64,000 nt of DNA, taken from assembly GCA_031383405.1 (NCBI GenBank), contig JANMZO010000293.1, positions 12,494 to 76,493 on the forward strand, read 5' to 3'. The DNA is from JANMZO01 sp031383405. Its GTDB lineage: Bacteria; Actinomycetota; Acidimicrobiia; Acidimicrobiales; JANYDT01. The notes beneath the pieces are model-generated. The model had not been told where the DNA came from. It worked only from the letters and a program-made list of their open reading frames with translations, and did not search any database. This document shows, one piece after another, positions 62,066-64,000 of the stretch; the first letter of the stretch is position 1; each line of letters begins with the position of its first letter. The translations under genes were made by a program, and so were the position numbers.

Positions 62066-62293
62066 GGTCGAACGGTCTGCGGCCAGATCGACATCGGAAA
62101 CGCCGCGACCGAGATGACAGCGAGAATGCCGGCGGGTGTGCCACAGGCAGACGGAACACTGGCTGCCGAGCCGTTGATGGACGTGCAAGCAGTCGCCGAC
62201 GCCGTGTTGTTCATGGCGAGTCTTCCGTTGGGGGCAAACGTTCAGTTCATGACCGTGTTGGCCACCAAGATGCCGTTCATAGGCCGCGGCTGA
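62066..62293 (+). pseudogene. 3' remnant of a short-chain dehydrogenase gene
   Basis: The frame ends with GQIDIGNAATEMTARM, VPQADGTLAAEPLMDVQAVADAV and ASLPLGANVQFMTVLATKMPFIGRG. This is the C-terminal third of an SDR oxidoreductase, including the final MPFxGRG ending. The Rossmann motif, catalytic SYK region and start are missing. The plus-strand codons before 62066 are unrelated. It lies at the start of the 678-bp gene-free stretch 61991-62668. Confidence 0.65.
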
Positions 62294-62341
62294 TTGCTCG
62301 GGCGACACGTTCCGGGCTTCGCAATTCTCGCTGGACCCCCT

Positions 62342-62527
62342 GTAAGAGCAGATTTTCGGGACGGAAAGACGCGCCAGATCCGCAACGTGATTACAACCTC
62401 TCGCGCCGACGGACTGCACACCCTTGAGCGCTGTCTGTCGTGTCTGGTGAACGCGGGGACCGTCAGTTCCGAGGATGCCCGCATGCACACGCTCGGCCCC
62501 AACGAACTCGATACCGCCCTCCGCTGA
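62342..62527 (+). pseudogene. 3' remnant of a PilT-like pilus retraction ATPase gene
   Basis: GKTRQIRNVITTSRADGLHTLE, then LSCLVNAGTVSSEDARMHTLGPNELD, resembles the C-terminal end of PilT/PilU-type ATPases (…IRN…DGMQTLE…LV..G.IS.E.A…P.EL). No Walker motifs or upstream part are present. The assignment is tentative because the fragment is short. With the SDR remnant just upstream it suggests that this stretch collects gene debris. Confidence 0.45.
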
Positions 62528-62609
62528 CTTGCTCCTCGGGAACGGCATTGGGATCATCGCCGTTGGTCTGTCGGACCCAGGTCAACCGGATCGCTGACGC
62601 CCCGAACGA

Positions 62610-62637
62610 AAACGACCCCGCCGTAGCGGGGTCGTTT
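62610..62637 (-). terminator. Terminator after clpC
   Basis: AAACGACCCCGC, CGTA loop, GCGGGGTCGTTT: a perfect 12-bp stem with T-rich flank on the minus strand (TTTTCGTT), 32 bp past the clpC stop. Confidence 0.9.
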
Positions 62638-62668
62638 CCCATGTTCTCGATGCTGAACCCGAAACCGC

Positions 62669-64000
62669 CTACTCGGCCGGTCCGGCCACGACTTCCTCGA
62701 CGGTTGGCGGCTCGGCGAGACCCTCAACTGCGGTCAACGACAACTCGCCACCCGGCCCACCCGTCAACACATGGTCAACGACAATCGTTTGGCCCGACAC
62801 AAATTCCTTCAAAAGCAACTTCTCACTCAACGGGTCTTCGATCATGCGCTGAATCGCTCGACGCAAGGGTCGGGCACCGAGGGTCGGGTCGTAACCCTTC
62901 TCGGCAAGGTAGATCTTCGCTTCCGGCGTGAGGTCGAGACCGAGTCCCTGACTCTTCAGCTGACCGGATAGGCGGACCAGCATCTTGTCGACCATCTGGA
63001 CGACTTCCTCGCGGCTTAGTTCGTGGAAGACGATGGTCTCGTCGATGCGGTTCAGGAATTCCGGACGGAAGTGCGCCTTCAGGGCATCATTTACCTTGGC
63101 CTTCATCTTCTCGTAGGAAACGGCCTCAGAGGACTTCGAGAAGCCGAGGTTGGCCTTGCGAAGGTCGGCGGTACCGAGGTTCGACGTCATGATGATCACG
63201 GTGTTCTTGAAGTCCACCGAACGACCCTGGGAATCGGTGAGGCGACCGTCTTCCAGGATTTGGAGGAGCGTATTGAACACGTCGGGATGGGCCTTTTCAA
63301 CCTCGTCGAACAGCACGACCGAGAACGGCTTACTCCGGACAGCTTCGGTAAGTTGGCCCCCTTCGTCGTATCCGACGTACCCGGGGGGCGAACCGACCAG
63401 GCGCGAAACGGTGTGCTTCTCCTGGTACTCCGACATATCGAGCGTGATCATCGAGTCTTCGTCGCCGAAGAGGAACTCGGCGAGCGTCTTGGCCAACTCC
63501 GTCTTGCCCACACCGGTCGGGCCCAGGAAGATGAATGAGCCACTCGGGCGCTTCGGGTCCTTGAGGCCGGCCCGGGTGCGGCGGATGGCGCGGGCCACCG
63601 CGCTGATCGCGTTCTCCTGGGAGACGATCCGGCGGTGCAACTCCTCTTCCATGCGCAGGAGCTTCGCCGATTCTTCTTCCTTGACCGCGGTGATGGGGAT
63701 TCCCGTCCACTTCGAGACCACTTCGTCGATGTCCGCCTTGGTCACGTCGTGTGCGCCGGCCCCGCCCATGTCCCAGTGCTCGCGGACGATCTGCAGGTTC
63801 TCGCGCTGCGCCACTTCCTCGTCGCGGAAGAAGGTGGTGGCCGCGCCCGGATCGGCGCGATCCACCACGACGCGGATCTTGCGCGAGAACTCCGGCGTCT
63901 CCTCGTGGGCGGCGGCGTCGCGCAGCTTCACCCGGCTGCCCGCCTCGTCCAGCAGGTCGATGGCCTTGTCGGGGAGGAAGCGGTCGGTGATGTAGCGGCT
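62669..64000 (-). CDS. clpC: ATP-dependent Clp protease ATP-binding subunit ClpC, partial at window edge
   Basis: Only the C-terminal part is present; the frame continues beyond the right edge. Visible: end of the first AAA domain (RYITDRFLPDKAIDLLDEAGSRVKL), a short middle region (FFRDEEVAQRENLQIV), then the second AAA domain with SGSFIFLGPTGVGKTELAKTL (Walker A), SVVLFDEVEKAHPDVFN (Walker B) and the arginine-finger region FRPEFLNRIDETIVF, and the C-terminal Clp-D2 domain. The UVR-like middle part is short compared with typical actinobacterial ClpC. Unfolds substrates for ClpP. Confidence 0.95.
   Translation of the reverse strand, partial: SRYITDRFLPDKAIDLLDEAGSRVKLRDAAAHEETPEFSRKIRVVVDRADPGAATTFFRDEEVAQRENLQIVREHWDMGGAGAHDVTKADIDEVVSKWTGIPITAVKEEESAKLLRMEEELHRRIVSQENAISAVARAIRRTRAGLKDPKRPSGSFIFLGPTGVGKTELAKTLAEFLFGDEDSMITLDMSEYQEKHTVSRLVGSPPGYVGYDEGGQLTEAVRSKPFSVVLFDEVEKAHPDVFNTLLQILEDGRLTDSQGRSVDFKNTVIIMTSNLGTADLRKANLGFSKSSEAVSYEKMKAKVNDALKAHFRPEFLNRIDETIVFHELSREEVVQMVDKMLVRLSGQLKSQGLGLDLTPEAKIYLAEKGYDPTLGARPLRRAIQRMIEDPLSEKLLLKEFVSGQTIVVDHVLTGGPGGELSLTAVEGLAEPPTVEEVVAGPAE

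Noticed and set aside
62242..62557. Minus-strand frames over the PilT-like remnant
   Set aside because: They show no family features, whereas the plus strand gives a recognisable C-terminal motif.

Overview
The window is a GC-rich chromosomal segment of an actinobacterium. It encodes a WhiB regulator, CarD, UPF0182, a DivIVA-domain protein, MreB, an LLM-class (F420-type) oxidoreductase, an actinobacterial PDZ-Lon protease and LppM-like and Zincin_2 proteins. Together these suggest the class Acidimicrobiia (Ilumatobacter-like), an inference from gene content and protein style, not from a search. Nearly everything is core housekeeping; the accessory signal sits in small intergenic structures.

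Layout. 1-2440: end of a precorrin-2 dehydrogenase gene, then a tRNA-fMet locus in which a 53-bp copy of the tRNA 3' part lies 1388 bp from the intact tRNA, bracketing a decayed sensor-kinase fragment and a small gene. 2500-12500: envelope and division block (UPF0182, DivIVA protein, PDZ-Lon protease, HEAT-repeat protein, MreB, MoaE, a membrane-anchored epimerase homologue). 12480-18880: Zincin_2 protein, MFS transporter, sixA-ppk1 polyphosphate pair, TatA with a coupled small protein, WhiB. 19358-22872: XylF/G/H-like sugar ABC transporter. 22879-23945: a single AbiEi/DUF559 gene framed by two almost identical 43-bp imperfect palindromes. 23959-27419: MoxR-like ATPase plus VWA protein. 27430-27596: MITE-like element. 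27650-32372: nitroreductase, carotenoid oxygenase, GH2 glycosidase. 32690-36235: sdhCAB, followed by a Crp-type regulator. 37330-43502: carD-ispD-ispF-rlmB, tRNA-Thr, LytR_C protein, glycerate kinase, asparaginase. 43657-46718: CIRCE-groEL and a secreted Thr-rich protein. 46783-53878: SpoIID, coproheme decarboxylase, Nudix, purH, a hot-dog hydratase pair. 54107-61990: LLM oxidoreductase, CbxX-type ATPase, Mdh, two AttH/CrtC-like proteins, RadA, an LppM-like lipoprotein. 62066-62527: remnants of an SDR gene and a PilT-like gene. 62669-64000: clpC, cut by the window edge.

Functional themes are envelope growth (MreB, DivIVA, LytR_C, SpoIID), central metabolism (Sdh, Mdh, PurH, IspD/F), stress and proteostasis (GroEL, ClpC, PDZ-Lon, RadA) and phosphate storage (Ppk1/SixA).

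The most unusual features are: (i) the palindrome-flanked AbiEi/DUF559 cassette; (ii) the tRNA-fMet attachment-site-like duplication; (iii) at least a dozen short tandem arrays placed at gene edges, several of which duplicate a start or stop codon (radA, the gene at 49700, the glycerate kinase gene, ppk1); and (iv) an mreB whose reading frame offers no ATG, GTG or TTG start and appears to begin at CTG.
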